Source: CAYMOV01 sp964392085 (GTDB lineage: Bacteria; Oederibacteriota; Muellerivitia; Muellerivitales; Muellerivitaceae). Taken from it: DNA of 7,792 nucleotides. Of this stretch, positions 1-6,336 are shown piece after piece; within the stretch, counting starts at the first letter, position 1, and each line of letters opens with the position of its first letter. The stretch is from assembly GCA_964392085.1 (NCBI GenBank), contig CAYMOV010000111.1, positions 1 through 7,792 of the forward strand, given 5' to 3'. A program made the translations under genes and the position numbers. The notes under the pieces are model-generated. The model was given only the letters and a program-made list of their open reading frames with translations. It had not been told where the DNA came from and searched no databases.

Positions 1-2
1 AC

Positions 3-650
3 GTGGATTCCTTCGGGGCCGAGACCAGCGTGAACCAAGTGGTCACCGTGATCCGGTCCGAGCCGACGGTGACCCTGGTGGTCTACAACTCTTCCGGGGA
101 GGCCGTGAGGCGCCTGACGGTGACCGGAAGCCAAGGCGGTTTCGTCACGGGGGCCCAGTTGAGCCAGTCGGTCTTAAGCCCGGGGACCGACCCGACGACG
201 GGGGCTCCCCAAGTGGTTTCCGTGGTCTTGTCCGACGGCTCCTCGGCGGTATGGGATGGTCGTTCGGAATCGGGGTCTTATGTGACGGATGGGCCCTATA
301 CCCTGGAGATCAACTCCACGGACGTCCAGGGCATCCAAACGCACCTCCACCTGTCGGTATCGATCCTCACGGACGGCTCCGCCCCCACCCAAGCGAGGAT
401 CCGCCCGAACGTCCTGACGCCCGGAGATCCCATCGCCGCGGTGGAAGGCCCGACGGGCACCACGATCCGGGTGACCATCTATGACATGGCCGGGGAGAAG
501 GTGTCATCCACACAAGGCGTTCCGGGGTCCGGACGGGTGGATTGGGATTCCAGAGGCCTCTCCTCAGGGTTGTACCTCGCGTTGGTGGAGACGGGCGACG
601 CCCAAGGAGTTTGGGACCGGACGGTCCTGAAACTGGTTATCCAAAAATAA
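3..650 (+). CDS. C-terminal part of a secreted protein with two FlgD-like Ig domains (5' end outside window)
   Basis: The reading frame is open to the left edge, so the GTG at position 3 is only the first possible codon seen, not a believable start. The visible 215 residues hold two beta-sandwich units of the FlgD-Ig kind. The first (about residues 20-122) has VTLVVYNSSGEAVRRL followed by VWDGRSESGSYVTDGPYTLEI. The second (about 131-215) has IRVTIYDMAGEKV, then VDWDSRGLSSGLYLALVE, and ends in LKLVIQK. The pattern Y-[D/N]-x-x-G-[E/K]-x-V, then W-D-x-R, then S-G-x-Y is the usual signature of these domains, which commonly sit at the C-terminus of secreted proteins as sorting or anchoring tails. 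The cellulase at 981-5665 ends in a related domain, so both proteins may share an export or attachment route (inference). The catalytic or binding part upstream cannot be seen. The stop is TAA at 648-650. Confidence 0.85.
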   Translation: MDSFGAETSVNQVVTVIRSEPTVTLVVYNSSGEAVRRLTVTGSQGGFVTGAQLSQSVLSPGTDPTTGAPQVVSVVLSDGSSAVWDGRSESGSYVTDGPYTLEINSTDVQGIQTHLHLSVSILTDGSAPTQARIRPNVLTPGDPIAAVEGPTGTTIRVTIYDMAGEKVSSTQGVPGSGRVDWDSRGLSSGLYLALVETGDAQGVWDRTVLKLVIQK

Positions 651-692
651 GGCTGAGCCGGTGGTAGTCGATTTGACGGGAGGGAAGTCTTG

Positions 693-917
693 ATGAATCC
701 ACCGTCGGAAAAAGCCACCTTAAGGGACGTCGCCCAAATGGCCGGGGTCTCGACTTCCACGGCTTCCCGGGCCCTCCGGGGACATCCCCAGATCAAGAAG
801 GAAACCATCGAGAAAATCCGCGTGGCGGCGACCCGGTTGGACTACCGCCCGAACCTCTCGGCCCGCGCCTTGGTCATGAACCGCCTCGCGAAAAGCCCTT
901 CTCCGGGGCTATTTTGA
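693..917 (+). CDS. LacI-type helix-turn-helix DNA-binding protein lacking the effector domain
   Basis: The 74-residue product matches the N-terminal DNA-binding module of LacI-family repressors. The segment TLRDVAQMAGVSTSTASRAL (residues 9-28) is the helix-turn-helix, and YRPNLSARALV (about 52-62) is the hinge helix that enters the DNA minor groove. Family members are normally about 330-350 residues with a sugar-binding effector domain after the hinge. Here the protein stops at TGA 915-917, some dozen residues past the hinge, and neither other forward frame restores a recognisable effector domain. The ATG at 693 is chosen because a good ribosome-binding sequence (GGAGG, 679-683) lies 9 bases upstream; a TTG at 690 would add one residue. 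It begins 42 bases after the preceding gene. Without the effector domain it should dimerise and bind DNA poorly, so it may be a decayed repressor or a deliberate short DNA-binding protein. Its frame is the same as that of the cellulase that follows. Confidence 0.75.
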   Translation: MNPPSEKATLRDVAQMAGVSTSTASRALRGHPQIKKETIEKIRVAATRLDYRPNLSARALVMNRLAKSPSPGLF

Positions 918-968
918 GGGTCCTTTGACTATCTGACGCGGGCCCTTCTCGGAGGCTGGTATCCCGGC

Positions 969-974
969 GATAAT
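969..974 (+). promoter_or_regulatory. Possible -10 box (GATAAT) placing transcription start at the cellulase ATG
   Basis: GATAAT differs from the sigma-70 consensus TATAAT at one base. A start site 7 bases after its end would be position 981, the A of the cellulase ATG, giving a leaderless mRNA. That fits the absence of a Shine-Dalgarno sequence at normal distance: the nearest GGAGG (951-955) is 25 bases away. The expected -35 position (about 946-951, TTCTCG) matches the consensus poorly, and the better TTGACT at 925-930 is too far off. This is inference from position and resemblance only. Confidence 0.3.
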
Positions 975-980
975 GTCCAT

Positions 981-3900
981 ATGAGTCATGCCGATCCGCT
1001 GGGGTCCCGTCCGCCTCGAGCCGTCCGGTTTTCCGGAATGGCCGCTTGGATTGTCCTTCCCTTCCTGATTGGCGCTTTGGCCGCCCAGGCCCTCGCCGCC
1101 GCCAGCCCGAACATCCTGGTGGACCAGTTTGGTTACCGGACCGGCGACCCCAAATGGGTGGTTTTCGCCCAGCCGGTCCAGGGTTACAACTCGCCCTCTT
1201 CCTTCACGCCGGGCGCCACCTTTGAGGTCCACCGAGTCTCGGACAACGTACTCGTGTTTACGGGAAGTACGATGGTCTGGAACGGCGGCGCCGCCGATAC
1301 CGGAAACAACAACAGCTCGGGGGACAAGGGTTGGTGGGGGGACTTCTCCACCCTCGTCACGGCCGGGTCCTACTATGTCAGCGTCCCGGGCGGTTCCAAC
1401 CCCGGGGCGGCCTCCTACCCCTTCACGATCGCGGACACCATCTACAACCCGGCGCTATTGGCCTCCACCCGAATGTTCTATTACCAGCGTTGCGGCACCG
1501 CCATTGACGCGGTCCACGGCGGTGCCTGGAACCACCCGAACGCCTGCCATGTGGGGGCGAACCAGGACCTGGCGGCCCACCTCTATGATGGAAGCGATTT
1601 GGGGCTCCCCCGGGACGTTCACGGCGGCTGGCACGACGCCGGGGACTACCGCAAGTACGTGCCCTTCACCCTGACTCCCCTCTGGGACCTGATGCACGCG
1701 TACGAATGGTATCCCTGTGGGTTCGGGGACGCCTCGAACATCCCGGAGTCGGGCAATGGCGTGCCCGATGTGCTGGACGAGGTGAAGTGGGAACTGGACT
1801 GGATCCAGCGGATGCAGATCACCAACGTTTCGGACCCGAACTACGGGGCGGTGTACGGGGTTGTGGGGGTGCTCAACGGGGCCAACGACGCAGGGTCCCC
1901 GCCGGACTTGTCGGCCGCGCCGAGGTATTACACCAACCTGAACTCCTTCGCGACGTCGTCCCTGGCCATGAGCTTCGCCAACGCCGCCAGGCTCTTCGGG
2001 GCCTACAACTCCCGGTACCCCGGGTACTCCGCCCAGCTCCAGGCCAACGCCGTGGCGGCCTGGAACTGGCTCCAGGCCCACAGCGCCCCGGTTTCGTACA
2101 ACAATATTAACTTCGCCCAGGCCAACGCCAACTATGACGCGGCCACGGACCTGCGGATGCGCGTCGGCGCGGCCGCCGAGCTTTTTTACCTGACGGGCGG
2201 TTCGGCCTACCAAACCTACTTCGACGCCCATTACAACGACCCGGCGGGGAACGACAACAACGGGTCCTACAACGTCATTGCGACGGGGTTCTGGTCGGGC
2301 AACAGCGGGGAACTCCAGCGCGGCATGGTGGACTATTGCCTGGCCCCGGGCGCCACGACGGCGGTGGTGACGGCCATCAAGAACGCCCTCAAGACCGGCG
2401 TGAACGGAAACCAGCTCGGGAGCGCCAACGGCGACCTATACCGGTCCTACATCTGGGATTACTTCTGGGGTTCCAACATGAACAAGGCCATGTGGGGCGA
2501 CCTGCTCCTCTGGGCCCTGAAGCTCAACGTGGACCCCACGAACACCGCGAACTACCAGGCCAAGGCCGAGGACTACCTCCATTACTTCCACGGCCTCAAC
2601 CCGACGGACTACTTGTACCTCACCAACATGGGGTCGAAGGGCGCCAACGCCGGGGCATCCCAACCCATTATGTCCATCTTCCACAGCTGGTTCTTCGCCG
2701 GCACGACCTACGACGGCAACACGGGAACCGGCGCCCTGGGCCCCGCGCCGGGGTTCCTGTCCGGTGGGGCGAACCACTATTTCGCCCCGGACGCGTCCTA
2801 CGTCGGGACGATCTCCCCGCCCCAGAACCAGCCGGCCCAGAAGTGCTACAAGGATTGGGGGGCCAGCTGGCCCGAGAACTCCTGGGAGGTCACCGAGCCG
2901 GGCATCTATTACCAGGCCGCCTATGTTTTCCTCTGCTCGTCCTTCGCCACCTGTACGGGCCCCACCCCCACGCCGAGCCCCACGAAAACCAACACCCTAT
3001 CCCCCACGCCCGGATCCCCAACCGCCACCCCCACCTGGACCCGGACGCCCACCGTGACGGGGACGCCCACCCGGACCCCCACGCCCCCCGCCTGTACCCT
3101 GGTCTACGACGGCGACACCACCGGATACAAACTGGTGAACGGTACGGTCACCAACGGGGGGGCGGGGACCCTGACCGAGACCGCCGGCGCGGGCATGACG
3201 GGAAACGGGATGCGACTGGTCTACACCACGGTCACGGGTTGGTGGCAGGAGAATGATTGGACGATGAACACCGTCCTCAACGTGGGATCCGCCACGACCC
3301 TGAGCTTCAACGTCCGGCAGGACCCGGCGAGCCCGGGGGCCGTGAACCAATTCTTGGCGAGGATCAACTGGGGGGCCAACAACCCCAACGTGGCCAACTA
3401 CGTGGCCGGGGGCGTGATCGACGGCACCTGGCGCTTAGCGCAGATCCCCCTGTCGGCCCTGCTGGACTCCGGCCAGGCGGCCATCACCTTCATTGGTTTC
3501 GTCAACAACTGGAGCGCGGACTACTCGGTGAACGTGGACAATATCTGCCTGTCCGGCGGGGTCCCCTCCAACACTTCGACCCCCACCCCCACGATGACGG
3601 CCACGGCGACCCGCACCTCCACCGCGAGCTTCACGGCCACGTCGACGCCCAGTCGGACCTACACCTTCACGGCCACCGCCAGTCCCACCGCCTCGGCTAC
3701 ACCGAGCGCTACGCGGACCCTGACGGCAACCCCAAGCGCGACCGCCACGTCGACGCCGACTTCATCCGCGAGCTTCACGGCCACGTCGACGCCCAGTCGG
3801 ACCTACACCTTCACGGCCACNNNNNNNNNNNNNNNNNNNNNNNNNNNNNNNNNNNNNNNNNNNNNNNNNNNNNNNNNNNNNNNNNNNNNNNNNNNNNNNN

Positions 3901-5665
3901 NNNNNNNNNNNNNNNNNNNNCCGCGAGCTTCACGGCCACGTCGACGCCCAGTCGGACCTACACCTTCACGGCCACCGCCAGTCCCACCGCCTCGGCTACA
4001 CCGAGCGCTACGCGGACCCTGACGGCAACCCCAAGCGCGACCGCCACGTCGACGCCGACTTCATCCGCGAGCTTCACCGCCTCGTCGACATCCAGTCGAA
4101 CCTTTACCCCCACGGCGACACCCACCCCCTCTTCCACGCCTTCGGCGACGCCGACGGTTTCGCCTACGGCTTCGGCGACCTGGACGCGGACCCTGACCGC
4201 GACCCCGTCATTCACTTCGACCTCGACCGCCACGGCCACCCCTACCCCGACATCCACCTTGACCCGCACCGCGACCCCGACCTCAAGCGCGACCGTGACT
4301 CCGTCACCGTCCCCGAGCCCAACGGGTACGCCGACGGCGTCCGGGACGGCCACCTTTACCCCGACTCATAGTTACACCTCCACCCCCACCCCAAGCGCCA
4401 CATCGACCCGGACCCAGACGGCGACCCCGACCTCGACCCCCACCCAGACCTTCACGATCACCTTGACTCGGACGGTGACCGCCTTGCCTACGCCTTCGGC
4501 TAGCGCGACAGCGCCCCCGGCCAATACCTCAACACTTTCACCAACCGGGACGCCCTCGGCGACCGCCACTTCGACCTTCAGCCCCTCGCCGACCCCGACG
4601 CGGACCCTGACCGCGACCCCGTCATTCACTTCGACCTCGACCTCCAGCGCCACCTTCACCCCGACATTGACCGCGACTTCAACCTCGACCCGCACCTTCA
4701 CCCCCACTTCCACCCCCAGTCCGACGCCCACTTCCAGTTTCACACCGACCTTGCCGCCAGGGACAAACACCTATACGCCCGCTCCGACTTCCACTGACAC
4801 CCAGACCTATACTCCGACTCCGTCCTACACCTGGTCCTTCACCCCATCCTCCACCCCGTCCTGGACGGTTTCCCTCTCCCGCACTCCCAGCTGGACTTTC
4901 ACCTCGACTTCCACGACCACCCAAACTTTCACGCCCTCGTCAACGCCAACGGCTACGTCGAGCGCTACCATGACGCAGAGCCCGACTTTGTCGGCCACGC
5001 AGTCATGGACTCCGTCGCGGACCCCAACGGATACCTTTACCCTAACTCCCACTCCCGCCTTTACCCCGACGAGGACGCCCACTCCGACCGCCTCGTCTAC
5101 ACCTTCGGCTAGCGCGACAGCGCCCCCGGCCAATACTTCAACACCCTCTCCAACCGGGACGCCGAGCGCTACGCGGACCCTGACCGCGACTTCAACCTCC
5201 ACCTGGAGTCCGACCCTGAGCTGGACCTCCACTTGGAGCCCAACCGCTACCCCTTCCTCTACCGCTTCACTAACCGAAACATGGACCCCGGTGGATTCGA
5301 CGACCGCCACGGCCACTCCGACAATGGGGGTTCCGGGATGCCCGCCAGTCCAAGCTTCAGCCCCTTACCCCAACCCATCGATCCGGTACCCAGGGCCGGG
5401 GCAATTACCCTCAGCCGATGGATCGGACGATGGGTATGTCAGGGTGGATTTGACGGGCTCTTGCCCTACTTGGGTGAGTTGGAAGATCACCACGGTGGCC
5501 TACCGGGTGGTGGCGCAGGGGACGGTCAAGGTGGCGGGGAAGGTGACGGTGGTTTGGGACCAGCGGGATTTGAAGGGAAGTCTTGTCTCGAGCGGACTGT
5601 ATTACTTATGGTTCCGTGAACCGGGCCAAAGACCCAAGTGGGTTAAAATCCTGGTCCTGCGTTAA
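981..5665 (+). CDS. Secreted multidomain GH9 endoglucanase with CBM-like domain, very long Thr/Pro linker and FlgD-like C-terminal tail (interrupted by assembly gap)
   Basis: GH9 enzymes hydrolyse internal beta-1,4-glucosidic bonds of cellulose and related glucans by an inverting mechanism; this one should act outside the cell. Residues 1 to about 40 form a signal peptide (WIVLPFLIGALAAQALA, then AAS). Residues 44-151 (ILVDQFGY...) match the Ig-like domain preceding the catalytic domain in CelD-type GH9 enzymes. The catalytic domain (about 155-655) shows GGWHDAGDYRKY with the nucleophile-activating aspartates D219/D222, HGLNP (537-541), H568 in FHSWF, GPAPGFLSGGAN from 587, and SWEVTEPGIYYQA, where E639 aligns with the catalytic acid. 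Residues 661-704 are a Thr/Pro linker, 705-860 a carbohydrate-binding-like beta-sandwich, then a Thr/Ser/Pro linker runs to about 5330, and a FlgD-like domain (APYPNPS, VVWDQRD, SSGLYYLWF, KILVLR) ends at TAA 5663-5665. The left part reads in the frame of 981, and the right part has codons starting at 3920. The 100-N gap is a placeholder, so the apparent frameshift is an artefact. At least about 1,475 residues are visible. Confidence 0.9.
3093..3560 (+). other. Carbohydrate-binding-like beta-sandwich domain within the GH9 protein (residues 705-860)
   Basis: This segment lies between two Thr/Pro linkers, which marks it as an independently folded module. It starts at CTLVYDGDTTGYKLVNG and ends at YSVNVDNICLSGG, so it is bounded by one cysteine near each end that might pair. 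It contains WWQENDWTMNTVLNVGSA, then LSFNVRQD, then WRLAQIPLSALL and ITFIGFVNNW. The run W-x-x-x-x-I-P-L-S-A-L followed by a late V-x-V-D-N-I-x-L strand resembles the fold and end pattern of CBM11/CBM30-type glucan-binding modules. Aromatic residues (W-W, W in NDW, W in INWG, W in NNW) could form a sugar-binding platform. I cannot assign a CBM family from sequence alone; the binding role is inferred from its place behind a cellulase domain. Confidence 0.6.
3622..4064 (+). repeat. 144-bp in-frame tandem repeat (48 codons) spanning the assembly gap
   Basis: A unit starting CCGCGAGCTTCACGG occupies 3622-3765, restarts at 3766 and runs 55 bases to the gap at 3820. It reappears complete and base-for-base identical at 3921-4064, and a diverged partial copy begins at 4065. 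The unit encodes 48 residues including SFTATSTPSRTYTFTATAS and ATPSATRTLTATP. Its length is a multiple of three, so copy number can change without breaking the frame. Perfect identity between copies points to recent duplication or ongoing homogenisation and explains why the assembler stopped here. The true copy number is unknown. Confidence 0.95.
3821..3920. other. Assembly gap (100 N placeholder)
   Basis: Exactly 100 N, a conventional fill for a gap of unknown size. Completing the truncated repeat copy on the left would need 89 bases, or 89 plus any multiple of 144. Alternatively the two contig ends overlap by 55 bases. Each of these restores the reading frame, whereas 100 does not. Confidence 0.98.
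4183..4228 (+). repeat. 46-bp linker repeat, first copy (second copy 4597-4642)
   Basis: The 46 bases beginning GACGCGGACCCTGACC are identical to 4597-4642 and encode the same residues, TRTLTATPSFTSTST, in the same frame. The copies are 414 bases (138 codons) apart, so duplications larger than the 144-bp unit also shaped the linker. Confidence 0.85.
4493..4554 (+). repeat. 62-bp linker repeat, first copy (second copy 5102-5163)
   Basis: The first 35 bases are identical to 5102-5136, and the whole 62-base block matches with about four mismatches. Both copies encode SASATAPPANTST followed by SPTGTPSAT. They are 609 bases (203 codons) apart and in the same frame. Confidence 0.85.
5335..5662 (+). 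other. FlgD-like Ig C-terminal domain of the GH9 protein
   Basis: After the linker the composition changes sharply to a folded domain of about 110 residues. It opens with a PNP motif (APYPNPS), contains GYVRVDLTG, WVSWKITTVAYRVVAQGTV and VTVVWDQRD, and closes with SSGLYYLWFREPG and WVKILVLR. The WDxRD...SGLYY core matches FlgD-Ig and type-IX-secretion-like tails and resembles the end of the protein encoded at 3-650. The likely role, inferred from the family, is export or attachment at the cell surface. No secretion machinery gene is present in the window to support this. Confidence 0.65.
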
Positions 5666-5747
5666 TAAAATCTTCGAGTCGTTTGAGCTTTATCTACCAG
5701 GGCTGGCTTCTTTTTAAATTCCGAAAGCTATAGAAAGTGGCATTTCA

Positions 5748-5761
5748 GAAAAGCGTTTCCA
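5748..5761. promoter_or_regulatory. LacI-family operator-like site
   Basis: GAAAAGCGTTTCCA fits 8 of the 10 fixed positions of the general LacI/CcpA-type operator TGNAANCGNTTNCA, with the central AA-x-CG-x-TT core intact. It lies 83 bases after the cellulase stop. A LacI-type DNA-binding protein is encoded at 693-917, but no link is shown by the sequence; a 14-base match of this kind can occur by chance. Confidence 0.25.
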
Positions 5762-5824
5762 CGTTTACTTTAACGTTGAAATAAAACGCGGCTCGTTCCT
5801 CTAAAGGGCGTAAGTGAATCGTGG

Positions 5825-5883
5825 CCGGGCCCCGTGGTTCCCTGAACCACCGCACCCGGAAAAACCACAAGAAAGGGGTGCGG
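5825..5883 (+). promoter_or_regulatory. Nested and competing stem-loops, possible RNA switch
   Basis: GTGGTTC (5834-5840) pairs perfectly with GAACCAC (5844-5850) around a CCT loop. CCGGG (5825-5829) pairs with CCCGG (5855-5859) outside it, leaving a symmetric 4x4 internal loop. CCGCACCC (5850-5857) can instead pair perfectly with GGGTGCGG (5876-5883). The two foldings share bases 5850-5857, so they exclude each other. The second would hide part of the AAAGGGG at 5872-5878, the only ribosome-binding candidate for the ATG at 5886. This layout is like an attenuator or translation switch, but no known riboswitch class is recognised. Confidence 0.35.
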
Positions 5884-5885
5884 CC

Positions 5886-6050
5886 ATGTTCCTCTCCCAA
5901 ACTTGGAGCCCCAAGGATGACTTGCCAACGGTGGATGTTTTCTTGAATGTCCTGGTCGCCCAGCTTTGCGTCGATATCGACCAGGAGAACCACCCGGAAC
6001 GTCAATCTGGGATGGATTCTTCAACCAACTGGGACGAGAACGAACCGTGA
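5886..6050 (+). CDS. Small hypothetical ORF, 54 residues, weakly supported
   Basis: The ATG at 5886 has AAAGGGG (5872-5878) seven bases upstream. The product starts MFLSQTWSPKDDLPTVDVF, continues NVLVAQLCVDIDQENHPE and ends in an acidic tail SSTNWDENEP before TGA 6048-6050. It has no signal peptide, membrane segment or recognised family. Third-position GC is moderate, lower than in the flanking genes. The frame stays open upstream to a GTG at 5814, but that region holds the stem-loops. A minus-strand frame (6005-5745) is also open over the same bases, so coding is uncertain on either strand. Confidence 0.25.
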   Translation: MFLSQTWSPKDDLPTVDVFLNVLVAQLCVDIDQENHPERQSGMDSSTNWDENEP

Positions 6051-6336
6051 TGTATTTCATTTGGAACTCTCCGATGGGGTGAGGTCCAAATGGTTAAAAT
6101 TGCCTAAATCTTTATTTAAAAAAGCTTGTAGCCCCCCCAATTTCAATGAAATTACGTCATCTATTTGCACAGGGATGCACCAAAAAGGGCCGTTTTCACG
6201 ATGAAAGTAATAGTATTTCAACCGTCTAAATGTTGGAGCCATGGCCCCTCCACTCCTCGACACTATGGTTCATCGAATCTGGTTGAAGGTTGGGCACCCC
6301 GAGGTAGTTTTGAGATCATGAAAGGGAGAATAGGAA

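Larger units (their letters stand above)
3561..5330 (+). repeat. Thr/Ser/Pro-rich low-complexity linker coding region
   Basis: Apart from the gap, this stretch encodes almost only Thr, Ser, Pro and Ala with occasional Phe, Tyr, Trp and Arg, in short units such as TATPTPTST and SFTATSTPSRTYTFT. About 85 residues lie left of the gap and about 470 right of it, so the linker exceeds 550 residues, very long for a cellulase. Such segments are disordered spacers, often O-glycosylated where the host can do so. The codons are GC-rich and repetitive, so other frames and the opposite strand also stay open and give spurious His/Gly-rich or Val/Gly-rich translations. In the cellulase frame it is the only hydrophilic, low-complexity part of the protein. 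Confidence 0.9.
5666..6336. other. AT-richer intergenic spacer with palindromes and stem-loops
   Basis: These 671 bases between the cellulase stop and the next secreted-protein gene are clearly lower in GC than the flanking genes. They hold a LacI-operator-like site (5748-5761), nested stem-loops (5825-5883), a weak 54-residue ORF (5886-6050) and two short TTTCA/TGAAA palindromes (6141-6151, 6194-6206). I found no convincing strong terminator with a U-run directly after 5665. A T-run at 5710-5715 is preceded only by CCAGGGCTGG, whose arms leave a two-base loop. From about 6100 to 6336 the spacer most likely contains the promoter of the 6337 gene, but no clean -35/-10 pair is visible. Confidence 0.6.

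Noticed and set aside
681..692. 12-base match AGGGAAGTCTTG shared with 5574-5585
   Set aside because: One copy is a ribosome-binding region and the other is coding for the FlgD-like tail; surrounding bases do not align, so it is probably chance.
915..917. TGA read as an amino acid (altered genetic code)
   Set aside because: No other gene in the window has an in-frame TGA, and known UGA-recoding bacteria are mostly AT-rich; one codon cannot support recoding.
1455..2231. Long minus-strand frame inside the GH9 catalytic domain
   Set aside because: Open only because of high-GC codon bias; the plus strand carries clear GH9 motifs here.
3257..3820. Plus-strand frame starting at 3257 with His/Arg/Gly-rich translation running into the gap
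   Set aside because: It overlaps the CBM-like domain and linker in the wrong frame; only its part after the gap is real, as the end of the cellulase.
3622..4064. Tandem repeat as a possible CRISPR array
   Set aside because: The 144-bp units are contiguous, in frame with the cellulase and have no unique spacers.
3958..5316. Several minus-strand frames translating to Val/Gly/Glu-rich proteins
   Set aside because: They are the reverse complement of the GC-rich Thr/Pro/Ser codons of the linker; no start signals and no recognisable domains.
5686..5729. AGCTTT/AAAGCT inverted repeat after the cellulase as a terminator
   Set aside because: Only 6 bp with 32 bases between the arms and no U-run after it.
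5753..5789. GCGTTT/AAACGC inverted repeat in the spacer
   Set aside because: Six-base arms 25 bases apart in AT-rich sequence; too weak to call a structure separately from the operator-like site.
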